This document shows, piece after piece, positions 48,326-59,271 of a stretch of 64,000 nucleotides of DNA; the first letter of the stretch is position 1, and every line of letters begins with the position of its first letter. The position numbers and the translations under genes are program-made. This DNA is from Nageia nagi (Eukaryota > Pinophyta), in NCBI GenBank assembly GCA_050084985.1, contig JBITNC010000001.1, forward strand, positions 132,742,001 to 132,806,000, in the 5' to 3' direction. The notes under the pieces are model-generated. The model was given only the letters and a program-made list of their open reading frames with translations. It had not been told where the DNA came from and did no database searches.

Positions 48326-49472
48326 TGTATATCAAATTATGACCCTAAAATGCAATTTAGAAAGATAAATCATTCAACATAATTAATCATGAACATATTC
48401 GACAATACACATCAATAATAATAATGATATTATATTCTAAAGTATTTGAATACAAAAAGCAAGTTTTTATTGATTTGTTTTAATCAGCATCGATAGCGAT
48501 TATTTTGGATCGATAACGCTCGATAATGGATCGGCAATGATTAGTGAGGATCGGTAACGATCAATGAGGATTGGTAATGATTGAAGCATGACTCTGCATT
48601 CTCTACACCATCATTGTGCTCATTGTAAACTTTTGGCCTCTGTTGTCAATCTGGTGGATCATCGTCGATCGATCTTCGAATCATCAACGATCAGATCTGT
48701 AAGCACTATAGTAATCTTTTCACAAAATTTTGAAATGCTTTTGTCTATTCCTTGTTGTTCTCTTCCATGCTTACTTCTATCATTCTTTTTCTATATTGAC
48801 CCTGCACATAGAAAATGAATGAAACATCAAAAGCATACCTGCTCACACATATGAATCAGCAAATGAATAACATAATATGGAAATATAATTGATATGAGAT
48901 TTGATATTAATCAAGCTTACAATCTTTTTCTAATAATCTCCTAATTTGATTTTAGTAGGGCTTCGCTATAGTAAAATTGGGTCCCTTTGTTCACATACAA
49001 AGCTTTAATTTATAAGCTCAAAAGTTTGTTATCTATTTGTTTTGACATCACAAGATTCTAGGTAACCTCTCGAACTAAATCTTGACGTGTTATTATCTTC
49101 TATCTGTATCCATGATTACAAATTATACGTACTAAGCTATTCCAGGCTTAGATTTGTTTATTGTTTAACTGTTCATGGATTGTCAACGATCCCGAGAGAT
49201 CATCGACGATCATATCGGATCATTGCCAATTCCTTAGCGATTGTATATTAACATTAGAATGGTCGCTCTATGGTTGTTTTTTAATGACAAGGGTTGTAAG
49301 ACCCCTTGTTTTATATATGTTCTAAAAGATTGATCTGATAATATAATTTTAAATCTTTTTTAATGCTTTTATAAGGAATTATAATTATTTTAATATAATA
49401 TATATTAGAAAAATACTTATTTTATTTATTTATTTATTAAATTAAAGATAGGGTTTATTTTGAGTGTCTACA
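48326..49472 (+). repeat. G1: LTR-like repeat copy 1
   Basis: About 1.15 kb that matches 52108-53236 along its whole length. Both copies start TGT(G/A)TATATCAAATTATGA and end GAGTGTCTACA, so TG...CA ends fit an LTR. No target duplication could be shown for G1 alone or for G1 and G2 as a pair. It contains GATCG clusters at 48489-48700 and 49175-49250. Confidence 0.7.
48509..48589 (+). repeat. GATCG tandem array in G1
   Basis: Four successive units of 20-21 bases, each starting GGATCG or GGATTG followed by RNAAYG. The best unit is GGATCGGTAACGATCAATGA. Each unit is an imperfect palindrome (GATCG, four bases, CGATC). The equivalent array in G2 is at 52288-52350. Confidence 0.7.
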
Positions 49473-49475
49473 AGT

Positions 49476-50088
49476 TGTGATATTAATTATAAATAATTTT
49501 CCTTACTATTTTCAATCAAGAGGAGTATTTATGTATATTAATGATAGATAACCACCCAATAGGGCATGTAAACGTATAAATAGTGCACTATTATAAGTCC
49601 GAATGGTTAGAGATTTTAGAAAATTTACCCAGGTTTAAAAGATGCTTTCATATATGACAATGAAGAATGATAATGCTTTTCCCTTTGCAATAAGTGGCTA
49701 TTTTTTATGCTTTGTGAATGTTATGTATAAAATGATGTCTTAATTTATGAATGTGTATTGTGATTATGAGACCCCAAGGGTAATATGGTTTGCTATTCTT
49801 AATCTTGGTTATAGACTACTACCTATGTTGCAATGCCCAGGCTATATAGTTGTTGTTTACTTTTAGTTTAATGTGTTCATCTCTTTCTTATTACTCTTTA
49901 CCTTTTTATCTCTTTCCCATTACTTTTAACCTTCATAGTATATAGGAATCCACCTATAATCTAGAGATTGAGCAAAATATCAACATGAGTGCATCCCCAC
50001 CACATTTTGCTCTCTCAAGTAACCTAATATTGCAAGCAATGGAGAACTTGACCAGACCAAGCCTTTTGAGGTTACATTATACTAATCA
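49476..50088 (+). mobile_element. probable solo LTR related to the D LTR 3' part
   Basis: Matches 21302-21901 from TGTGATATTAATTAT to ATACTAATCA. It is preceded by CAAGT (49471-49475) and followed by CAAAT (50089-50093), a one-mismatch target duplication. It begins four bases after the G1 end. No internal element sequence is attached. If the duplication is real, this is a complete 613-bp solo LTR. If not, it is a fragment of the longer D LTR. Confidence 0.55.
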
Positions 50089-50349
50089 CAAATCACATTC
50101 ATAACATAAGTAAACATAAATAAGGAAGTAAAAGTGAATCTCATGTATCATATAGCATAGAAATGAGTCTAATCAATGTACATCCATAAGCATAGATTCT
50201 AGTCAGCATCTATAACATACATCCATCAAAATATACATGTGTTAAAATGAATATACAATATCCATCAAGTATCTCATGTGCTCTAGCACCAAAAATAGTA
50301 CATAACCATGTCCACACCTTACATCTATAAGGTGTAGGATTATCTTTCA

Positions 50350-51800
50350 TCTACCATTGGTTAGGTGGTGTGCTCATCTCCCCATACCCCTCTGCATGAA
50401 CCCTTATAAGGCTACTCTCCCCTACACCCCCACTCTACCCTCTTAAGGGTGGTGACTTGAATAGCTTACTAGAAACATTTTAGAGGGATATCTTGATAAT
50501 TCTACCTATGCTAGTGCCTACCTTTCCCATGATCTTATTTCCTATGGTTTTCCTATCTCTGGTATTGCCTGTGAAGGTGTCGACTATCTCATCAAGTTCC
50601 CCTCACTATGGTGGCTCCTTGCCATAATTTGGAATATGATTTAGGCTATCAAAGCAATCTAAGAGGCCTCCAAATTGATCTTGAATAGCCCTACCTCAAA
50701 AAACTACCTCTACCATGCTATGGCCCTCATGGTGGCCCTATCCACCTTGTCTAGTACCTAACTCAACTATCAAGATTATCCTATTAGGGGTTGCATCTTT
50801 AGTGGGTCCATCTGGATTGCTATGTCTATCATTGCTCCTACCCTATCCGCTAAGATTATCAATAATACCTCTATCTATGTGCTCATATCAAAACTAAGGC
50901 ATACACCCCCTCATCCTACATCCTTTATGCATCTCACTCTCAAGCCACTGATACAAAAACTAATATCAAGGTCTATAGTTCACCTTATATAGAGCTAGCC
51001 TATCCCTTTGAGGCTTCTCACACTATTTTTTTATCATTACTTGAATCTGTAAGATGTCACCTAACCCTATAGCTTCTTTTTATGGTACCTTAATCATTTC
51101 CTAAGCTACCACTATTGCTATCCTAGCTACTTACTTAGAAGCTAAGTACCCCTGTAACTCCTCCACCTAGTCTTGTAGATCATCCCTCTTTACCTTTAAC
51201 TCAGCCATATGTAGGTCAAGCTCTCCAAAATCAAATTGAGGGGTATTGGGCCTATCCCCCTCCTAAGATGGCTACTTTAGCACATCAACATCCATATAGA
51301 CATTATTATCCTCCTCATTATCCTCACCTTGGGCTTCATCCTCATCCTCTCCCTCCTCATCCTCCCTAGCCTCCTTGGCTTCCTACTCCTTTGGTGCCTC
51401 TCCCTTAACTATTAGGCTAACACCTCCCTCTAGGACCCATAGGTCCATAGTAGTTGCTCCTCTTTATCACTCAACAATAAGCCATGCTAGAAGTAGGTCC
51501 CACTATGTTACCCACTAGGTGTCATATCTAGGTATTATACCTACATCATCTACTATTGCCCTAGAAAATATCATGTATGATGTAACATTAGGCTCTATGT
51601 ATACTAACCTTGGCTTGGTAGGGGCATCCTTATCAATCCTACCATATAGGACTTAGGTCGATGGTGCATCCTATACCATCCCATGTTGGCATTAGACCCT
51701 ATTGAAGGGAAAAATATTCACTTGATGTTTCTCATCCTATATGCCCTAGCCAACTATACTACATCCTTTGCCTAGACTGGCCCTCCCTGGTAGGATTTGT
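50350..51800 (-). pseudogene. decayed minus-strand frame with acidic and coiled-coil parts
   Basis: Read on the minus strand, the region is protein-like, with stops mainly TAG and TGA. From high to low coordinates there are: RIDKDAPTKPRLVYIEPNV; an acidic stretch (EDEEGEDEDEAQGEDNEED) at about 51370-51310; a coiled-coil-like ELDLHMAELKVKRDDLQD; and a helical region with INLEAS and KVDRATMRAIA. I recognise no family. The acidic-plus-coiled-coil layout recalls the D post-pol frame, but sequence homology was not demonstrated. Confidence 0.4.
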
Positions 51801-52107
51801 AGATCACATCTTAGGGTTGTAACCCTTCCAACATCACATGATACCAATCAATTTTTCCATCATGAGGGTGTTAACTTGATTTCTCTTACTCATGCTTCCA
51901 CCATTGCACATAGGGATGCTCTATCCCTACCACTAGGGGGATGTCCCTCATCATATCTAATTTATGGACATCAGTAGTATGTTTGGCCTCCTAGTTTGAA
52001 TGTGTTGCTAGGCCCACACTTGGAGCAAGAGTGAGATGGTCACACCTCATCATCCTTGAGCTATCGTAGACAACTTCTTGTAAGTCTAAAACAAAAATTC
52101 TAGTCTG

Positions 52108-53236
52108 TATATATCAAATTATGAACCTAAAATGCAATTTAGATAGATAAATTATTCAACATAATTAATCATGAACATATTCAACAATACACATCAATAA
52201 TAATAATGATATTATATTCTAAAGTATTTGAATACAAAAAGTGAGTTTTTATTGATCTATTTTAATTAGCATCGACAACGATCATTGTGGATCGGTAACG
52301 ATCGATAATGGATCGGTAACGATCAGTGAGGATCGGTAATGATTGAAGCATGACTCTGCATTCTCTATGCCATCATTGTGCTCATTGTAAACTTTTGGCC
52401 TCTATTATCGATCTGGTGGATCGCTGTCGATCGATCTTCGAATCATCGATGATCGAATCTGTAAGCACTGGAGTAATCTTTTCATAGAATTTTGAAATTA
52501 TTTTGTCTATTCCTTATTGTTCTCTTTCATGCTTACTTCTGTCATTCTTTTTCTGTATTGACCCTGCACACAGAAAATGAATGAAACATCAAAAGCATAC
52601 CTTCTCACACATATGAATCAGTAAATGAATAACATAATATGGAAATATAATTGATATGAGATTTACTATTGATCAAGCTTACAATTTTTTGCTAATAATC
52701 TCCTAGTTTGATTTCGATAGAGCTTCACTATAGTAAAATTGGGTCCATTTGTTCATGTACAAAGCTTCAATTTATAAGCTCAAAAGTTTGTTATCTATTT
52801 GTTTTGGCATCACAAGATTCCAGGTAACCTCTCGAACTACATTTTGACATGTTATTATCTTCCATCTGTATCCATGATTACAAATTATACGTACTAGGCT
52901 ATTCTAGGCTTAGATTTGTCTGTTGCTTAACTATTCAGGATTGTCAACGATCCTTAGAGATCATCGACGATCGTATAGGATCATCGTCGATTACTTAGCG
53001 ATTTTATATTAACATTAGAATGGTCGCTCTATGGTCATTTTTTAATGACAAGGGTTGTAAGACCGCTTGTTTTATATATGTTCTAAAAGATTGATCCGAT
53101 AATATAATTTTAAATCTTGTTTAATTATTTTATAAGGAATTATAATTATTTTAATGTGATATATATTAGAAAAATACTTATTTTATTTGTTTATATATTA
53201 TTAAATTAAAGATAGGGTTTATTTTGAGTGTCTACA
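52108..53236 (+). repeat. G2: LTR-like repeat copy 2
   Basis: Direct repeat of G1, 1129 bp, ending TGTCTACA and followed by TTTTGCCCC. It carries the same GATCG clusters (52270-52345, 52410-52465, 52940-53005). The PMD frame begins about 1 kb downstream on the same strand, so G2 may be its 5' LTR, but no matching 3' LTR was found after 56764. Confidence 0.7.
52940..53005. repeat. GATCG palindrome cluster in G2
   Basis: Contains TCAACGATCC, GATCATCGACGATCG and GGATCATCGTCGATT. The equivalent in G1 is 49175-49250. Nearly the same words recur in the PMD intron at 54455-54510. Confidence 0.7.
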
Positions 53237-53341
53237 TTTTGCCCCTTTTTTGAATTATCAACCAAAGATAGGGTTGATAATTTCAAAAAATATATAATGA
53301 GAAGCCTTGTTGTTTGATAAAATTGATAACTTCAAAAGTGA

Positions 53342-53395
53342 CTATTTTTGGTATGATGATGTATTGAGCTATTTTTGGTATGATGATGTATTGAG
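53342..53395 (+). repeat. perfect 27-bp tandem duplication
   Basis: Two identical copies, 53342-53368 and 53369-53395, starting CTATTTTTGG and ending GTATTGAG. A recent duplication in otherwise non-coding DNA after G2. Confidence 0.9.
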
Positions 53396-53984
53396 CTTGT
53401 GTGACAGTTGCATGACATTTCTGTTATGTCATTTTGCATGTCTAAGTGTACCTATACCGTATAAGTTTTCTTTAGTATATGAATTGTAATAGTGTTGTCC
53501 TTTATCTCGACAATGAGGTTTCGAGATGATCTCTTACATCCTGTGATTGTTTTGCCATTTGAGCTTAGACTTAGTCTGATCTATTTTTTCATGTTTGACT
53601 TAGTCAAGGATCATTGACAATCTTTTATGATTGTTAACGATTGTAAAGTGATCGTTGTGGATTTATATAATAAAAATACTATCTTTATGATAGTATATTT
53701 TGCTATGAATATCTTAATTTCTTGTGTTTAGACTTGTTTTAATAGTGATTTTAATCATTTTACCCTAGTAAGTTTACTCAATACTAGTCCTTCATGTGTC
53801 GATGTATTTGGCAGTCATGTGACATTGGAACATTCTTCTAGGTGAAAAATAATGTGATTTATAATGTGTTCACTTTCACCTTAGTGAATGAATCTTTTTA
53901 ATTTTTTGTCTATACACAAATAAATTTTAATATATTTAAAGAAAATATACTTCATTTTGTACATTTTCAAATAATATAAATCAT

Positions 53985-54080
53985 CGATGATTAATTATGA
54001 ATCATTACCGATCAACAATCGTTATCGATTTGATTCAAATTGTTGACGATCGACATAGCGATCGCTAATGATCCGTGACG
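53985..54080. repeat. GATCG palindrome cluster before the PMD frame
   Basis: Contains ATCATCGATGATT, CATTACCGATCAAC, CGTTATCGATT, GACGATCGAC and GCGATCGC, about 120 bases upstream of the PMD start. A smaller group lies at 53605-53655. Confidence 0.7.
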
Positions 54081-54198
54081 TGAGGGTTTTTAAAACAAAA
54101 TAGTTTTCATTTTGACTTTTACTTGTCATTTGCTATTTTGATTTTTGTCCTTTCTTATTTGTCCTTTTCATCTCTTTACCAAATTTTTAGCAGACCAG

Positions 54199-56764
54199 AT
54201 GGTGCCACGCAAGAGGATTTCAACAAAAGGCAAATCAATCTCTAAAGAGGTATTTCAACCATCCATTTCTTTATTTTTTGTTTTTTTGTTTTTTTTGGTA
54301 TTAGGTTGATAGTAGTAATTTAAATTCTTTATCTATATTATTAGTATAATGTATATTGTATCAGCATAGGCTTTTATGGTTTTCATATTCATTTTATGTA
54401 TATTTTTAAAAACCCTAGCCGAGGGTTTGAGCCTCAGCTATAGTTTTTATATAATCATCGATGATTTTTTCGATCATCGACGATCTATCAGGATCATCGT
54501 CGATTGCAAGGATCAGCAACAATCTATTTGAGTCATCATAAATTGCTTAACATGATTGATGACGATCCTAAACAAACTTTTTGCTTTGTTTTTTTTATAA
54601 TTAATCAGCGTATTTTAATATTATTATTTTAATATAGCATATTTTAATATTAGGGTTTTGTTTTCTTAGTTCTAATCAATTATTATTTTTTAAATGTTTT
54701 TTTTTACTAAAATTTCATGTTTATCTTTTTTAGGTTTCAAAAGTTTTTACTTCCAGGGGTCATTACCCTCAGATTCTCCATGACCTTAGTGGTCGAGTAC
54801 CTGACGTAGATCATGCTTTTCTTTGTGATGTTGGTTTTGGAGTGGCCCCATATATGGGTCGTATCCAAAAGGACCTTGCAATTTTAGCTACCCTTTTTGA
54901 GAGATGGGATCCAATGATCAATGCTTTTTGTCTACCCACTGGTCCTATTACTATTACATTGGAGCATATCCATCGCATTTTGAGACTTCTAGTCTGAGGC
55001 ATGGATATTATTCTTCTTTAGACTAGAGAGGAGGCTCGACCTTTGGTGAGGGCACTTTTTAGGGATGATGTGGTTGAGGAGTTGATGGTTTAGATTCAGG
55101 TAGGAGGCCTAATGTATTATCAATTTTGGTGAGGATTATCAGAGGAGGAGCATCCTACATATCTTTGTGTTACCTATCTTATTAGATGCATCATGTGTTA
55201 TGGTGCACCAGATGCTGGTGGTGGGAGATTTCCTTGGGCTTTGATGGGTGTACTTCATCAGATGATGACTTTGAGGATTACTTTTGGTTGGGCTCCTTCA
55301 TTATTAGCCCTTATTTACAGAGAGCTTTATTTATTGGTGCGAACTCCTAGAGCTGCAGTTGCTACATCACTTATTTTATAGGCTTGGGCATATGAGCATA
55401 TTTATCCTTATTGGCCTTTAGGATTCCCTGATCCTATGTATACCACTTATAGATATCCATCAAGTATTCGATGTTGGAGCCATTTATTGGTTATTCCTTG
55501 CAGAGATGGTGTTAGGAGAGATGTTGCCTTCTACAGATAGCTCCTGAGCAGTTTGACTCCTGATCAGATCTGATGGAGGATTGGTTTACAGATTTTTGAT
55601 TTTGTTGAGACTAGTTTCCATTTATATGGGACTAGATAGGCTATATTTTTATAGGGTCCTCAGGTAGGTATTGTGGAGTATTTTCATTATGATTGGTTTC
55701 ATCAATAGTTTGGTCTCCCTCAAGACATTCCACCTCCACCCCTCCAGTATCTTCATCTAGGGGATGCTCCTGTATCAGGTGTTTCTATGTTGTCTTATTC
55801 ACTTATGGTTCTTAAAGCTGGTGAGGATATCTTGGATGAGGATATGCCTATGGATGATGTGGGTACTTTAGAGGGTTTTGCATCATGGTGGGATACTGAG
55901 ATGGTAGAGTTTTTTGGGAGTGAGATGACCATTGAGCATCTTGCTCAGAGGATTCGAGTGGATACAGCTCCAGAGGTAGTGACTAAGGAGCCTGTTGGTA
56001 CTACTGGCAGAGATGATTTTACTATGGTAGATTTTGAGGGTTTTGATGTTAGGGGTATGACTAGAGAGATTCCAAAGATTGAGGAGGTTAGATTTTAGTA
56101 GCCTAAAGTTCCTACTCAAACTACTTTTGAGCGAGGGGAGTCTAGTGGAAGGAGTGCTACTTCTTATGAGGTTGAGATCATAGAGCTCCAGTATGTGATT
56201 GAGGAGCTTCACACCCTTTAGGATGCTTCTACTTTAGAGTTGGCTAGTTTGAGAGGAGATATTACATCCCCGAGGACTAAGATGATAGCTCTCAGATGTT
56301 TTGACAATGCTCGCATGAGATATAGATCTGAGCGAGATACCCTTCATCGATCTTTGATGGATGCCAATGCTTGTATTGCTGAGTTATCTGGTGGAGTTGC
56401 AGATCTGGGTGTTAGTACTCCCATTCCTTCTATAGATGAGCATGCAGATTAGTTGAGAGAGCAAGATTATTATCGTAGGGTTATGGACCTTTGGTTACCT
56501 AGTTTCCTAAGATATTTTTTAGATGGTCCTAGTTCACCACCTAAGCCAGCACCAGGGTTTCCTCGTTCACCAGTTTCTGGTGGCTTGGGTTATTTAAGTG
56601 GTTAAGGTCATCTTGCAGCATCAGTTTCTCGATCTTAGTCTACTGCTAGGGGTGTGTCTCCTCGAACATATGCTATAGGCTTGAGATCTATTACTAGGGA
56701 TGAGGGTTCTTCAGATCATCCTAGCGATCCTCATGATGATGTTGTATCTACTATAGGACATTGA
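54199..56764 (+). pseudogene. plant mobile domain (PMD) protein, two exons, decayed
   Basis: Exon 1 (54199-54249) encodes MVPRKRISTKGKSISKE. A GT...AG intron spans 54250-54733, and exon 2 starts in phase at 54734 and runs 676 codons to the TGA at 56762-56764. TLFERWDPMINAFCLPTG and ITITLEHIHRIL, then WAPSLLALIYREL and AWAYEHIYPYW, match the conserved blocks of the PMD (aminotransferase-like) family, which includes the Arabidopsis MAIN and MAIL1 proteins and transposon-borne relatives. The C-terminal third is Ser/Pro-rich with a short coiled coil (RYRSERDTLHRSLMDANACI). About 15 in-frame stops occur, each one C-to-T change from Gln or Arg, with no frameshift. Exon 1 and the intron are predictions. 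Confidence 0.75.
54455..54565. repeat. GATCG palindrome cluster inside the PMD intron
   Basis: Contains ATCATCGATGAT, CGATCATCGACGATC, GGATCATCGTCGATT and GATGACGATCC, nearly the same words as in G1 and G2. Confidence 0.7.
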
Positions 56765-57650
56765 TATTCCATTTTGATGATATATATATGATGTACTTTT
56801 ATTTATTGGTATTAGGAATCATGTTGATATGATGATATAGTATTATGGCTCATGTTGGTATAGTGTTTCTATGATTCTTGATGCATGGTTTTACATTTTA
56901 AATATAAATTGATGATAAAAATAAGTATGATGTGATGTTATGTAGGTTATAATAAACATAATTATCTTTTAATTACTTGATGATGAATAGATGTTGATGA
57001 TAGATGTAACTTTCAGAATGTATGATGCATAGATATAATTGTGAGCTATATGAGGATACATTTCATAAATGATAAAATATATGACATATATCAATAAATT
57101 GATGATATTACTAATCTCAAAATTAATTGAATAATAAGTATGATTATAATTGCTATAAAATATAATTTATAATTCTAATAAGTTACGTTACTTTAAGTTA
57201 TTGATAACATGAAATAACATAATTTGTTTAAATAACTGATTGATTATAAATTATGGCTAATTAACCTATTAATTAATTTAATAATTAATAACATATTTTA
57301 TAAATGATGAAAATGGTTTTGTGTGATGTATGCAAACATGGTTTAGATTTGATAACTAATCATTAATATCCTAGTTTCTAATGATAACTTAATAAATCTT
57401 TTAGTACATCATTTAAAAAATGAATTTAAATTTTTATATTGACTTTAGATATTATTTAAAATATCTAAAATATGTATATTAACTTAATTAATTAAGAATC
57501 ATTATTTTCAAATATTAAATCTTCTAGATTTTAAGATTATTTAAGGACATATTTTTATTAAATTTTTGCGGAATCAGATGCATCATTTTCCACACTTGGC
57601 AATTTTTTATAATAAACCACTTGACATGGTAGACTAATTCTTTATGGATG
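56765..57650. other. AT-rich non-coding interval
   Basis: No gene, no recognised repeat partner. Rich in TGATGAT and ATAATTA words. Confidence 0.5.
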
Positions 57651-57655
57651 TTATG

Positions 57656-58016
57656 AGCATTAACTTTATCTTGGTTAGGAGAACAATAACTAATCATTCT
57701 TATCCTTTCCAAAGAAAAGCAAATTTTAATAATGTTCAAAGGTAATAGAGACTAATGATGTATGGATGCATATGAACATTAACTTTATCTTGGTTAGGAG
57801 AACAATAAATAATCATTCTTATCCTTACCAAAGAAAAGCAAATTTTAATAATGTTCAAAGGTAATAGGTATATATTAAAACATGGCTTAACATGAAACAA
57901 TAGTGACTTTAGGAATGTATATGAACATTAACTTTATCTCGGTCAGGAGAACAATAACTAATCATTCTTATCCTTACCAAAGAAAAGCAAATTTTAATAA
58001 TGTTCAAAGGTAATAT
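57656..58016. repeat. three copies of a ~92-bp unit with internal inverted arms
   Basis: Units at about 57656-57747, 57775-57867 and 57924-58014 share ATTAACTTTATCT(T/C)GGT(T/C)AGGAG, ATCATTCTTATCCTT and AATGTTCAAAGGTAATA. Within each unit CTTGGTTAGGA and TCCTTACCAAAG are near-complementary arms about 22 bases apart. Spacers between units differ in length (about 27 and 56 bases). Confidence 0.8.
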
Positions 58017-58430
58017 ATAATAGTAACAAATGGGTTTAACAAAATGAAACAAATGATCCTAAACACCAACAAATTATATAATATGAAGGATATTCATTAT
58101 AACAAAAAGATTAAGTGACCTTTGAATTAATAACCAAGTTATTATAACATCTACCTTATCTTTCTTTATTTCAAGATTTAACAACCTAAGATGATATCAA
58201 ACAATATTATTATATGTTGATAAAAAACCTAAAACTCCGTGTGTGTAGTGACATTCATTTCCCTTCTTAGATCATTTGACATGGAATTATCTCAGAAACA
58301 TTAATGAGCTAATCTATCCATATGGAACGTATAGAGGTCCATAGAAAGTTGCTTAACCACCTTGATCCCGCTACAACCTTGCTCTATTGCCAGTCAGGCG
58401 TCCATAGCCCTGGTAGAGGATATTGTAATC

Positions 58431-58454
58431 ACCCAAGAATCATTGATATTATGT

Positions 58455-58507
<53 letters not shown>

Positions 58508-58550
58508 CATATCTTTTAACTTTTTTTTTTTTACCAAATGATTCTTGGGT
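58431..58550. repeat. 14-bp inverted repeat flanking a (TA)n run
   Basis: ACCCAAGAATCATT (58431-58444) and its exact reverse complement AATGATTCTTGGGT (58537-58550) enclose a TA dinucleotide run of about 22 units (58459-58503) and a T-rich stretch. It could extrude as a cruciform. No transposon ends were identified. Confidence 0.8.
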
Positions 58551-58932
58551 TCGGGATGAAATGAATAATAGGATAGATATGTAATTTTTCACTCTTAATG
58601 TTTCTAAAATAATTTCATTCAAATTCTCTTAGAATTCCTTAATGTATTAAGTGTTTGGAGTTTTTGATTTTTCTTCAAACATACAAATTTTATGTTTTTC
58701 TATCATCTAGGGTATGTCATTTCTTTATGAAAGAAAGGATAAAGTGAATGTAGTGATAACAAGGAGATTATTCTAAGATAACCTTTTCATACATTACACA
58801 TTTACTGGATAATCACTATTATGATGACATGCAACATATATTTACATCATACAAGGGCAGGGCACCCAATTGCCAAGTGACCTCTAGATGTTCCCATCTA
58901 GGTATATTTTTTAATTTTATAATTTTTATGTG

Positions 58933-59141
58933 TTTTATGATTTTTCAAATTTTTAAGATTTTATGATTTTTCTATTTTTTAGGATTTTATGATTTTTCTA
59001 TTTTTTAGGATTTTATGATTTTTCTATTTTTTAGGATTTTATGATTTTTCTATTTTTTAGGATTTTATGATTTTTCTATTTTTTAGGATTTTATGATTTT
59101 TCTATTTTTTAGGATTTTATGATTTTTCTATTTTTTTAGGA
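58933..59141. repeat. 26-bp minisatellite
   Basis: Seven near-identical units start at 58959, 58985, 59011, 59037, 59063, 59089 and 59115. The unit begins TTTTATGATTTTTC and ends TTTTTTAGGA. An imperfect unit precedes at 58933 and a degenerate one follows at 59142. It is strongly pyrimidine-rich and lies just beyond the 3' side of element B. Confidence 0.95.
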
Positions 59142-59271
59142 TTTTTTCATTTTTTCTAGGGAATCTATTCGTGATGCGTTCAAATCAAGTTTGAACTGCA
59201 TCAGGATTAAATGAACAATGTGTTGAACTAAATAAAAAACTAAAATCTAATACCACTTGATTATGATAAAT

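Noticed and set aside
54811-56212. Minus-strand open frames over the PMD region
   Set aside because: They are short shadows of the plus-strand PMD frame and have no recognisable domain.
54734-56764. Stop codons read as sense (codon reassignment) or repaired by U-to-C RNA editing
   Set aside because: The stops are TAG, TGA and TAA together and occur in transposons whose LTRs show the same C-to-T changes. U-to-C editing is known from organelles of some land plants, not from nuclear retroelements. Deamination is enough.
57656-59141. CRISPR-like array
   Set aside because: Repeats are few, spacers are not uniform, the 26-bp units have no spacers, and the window is clearly plant nuclear DNA.
59240-59262. 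Copia-like primer-site complement (CTAATACCACTT) on the minus strand after element B
   Set aside because: It resembles CTGATACCA with two changes, but the adjoining sequence on the expected LTR side is the B post-pol frame, so no LTR fits. Treated as chance or a small relic.
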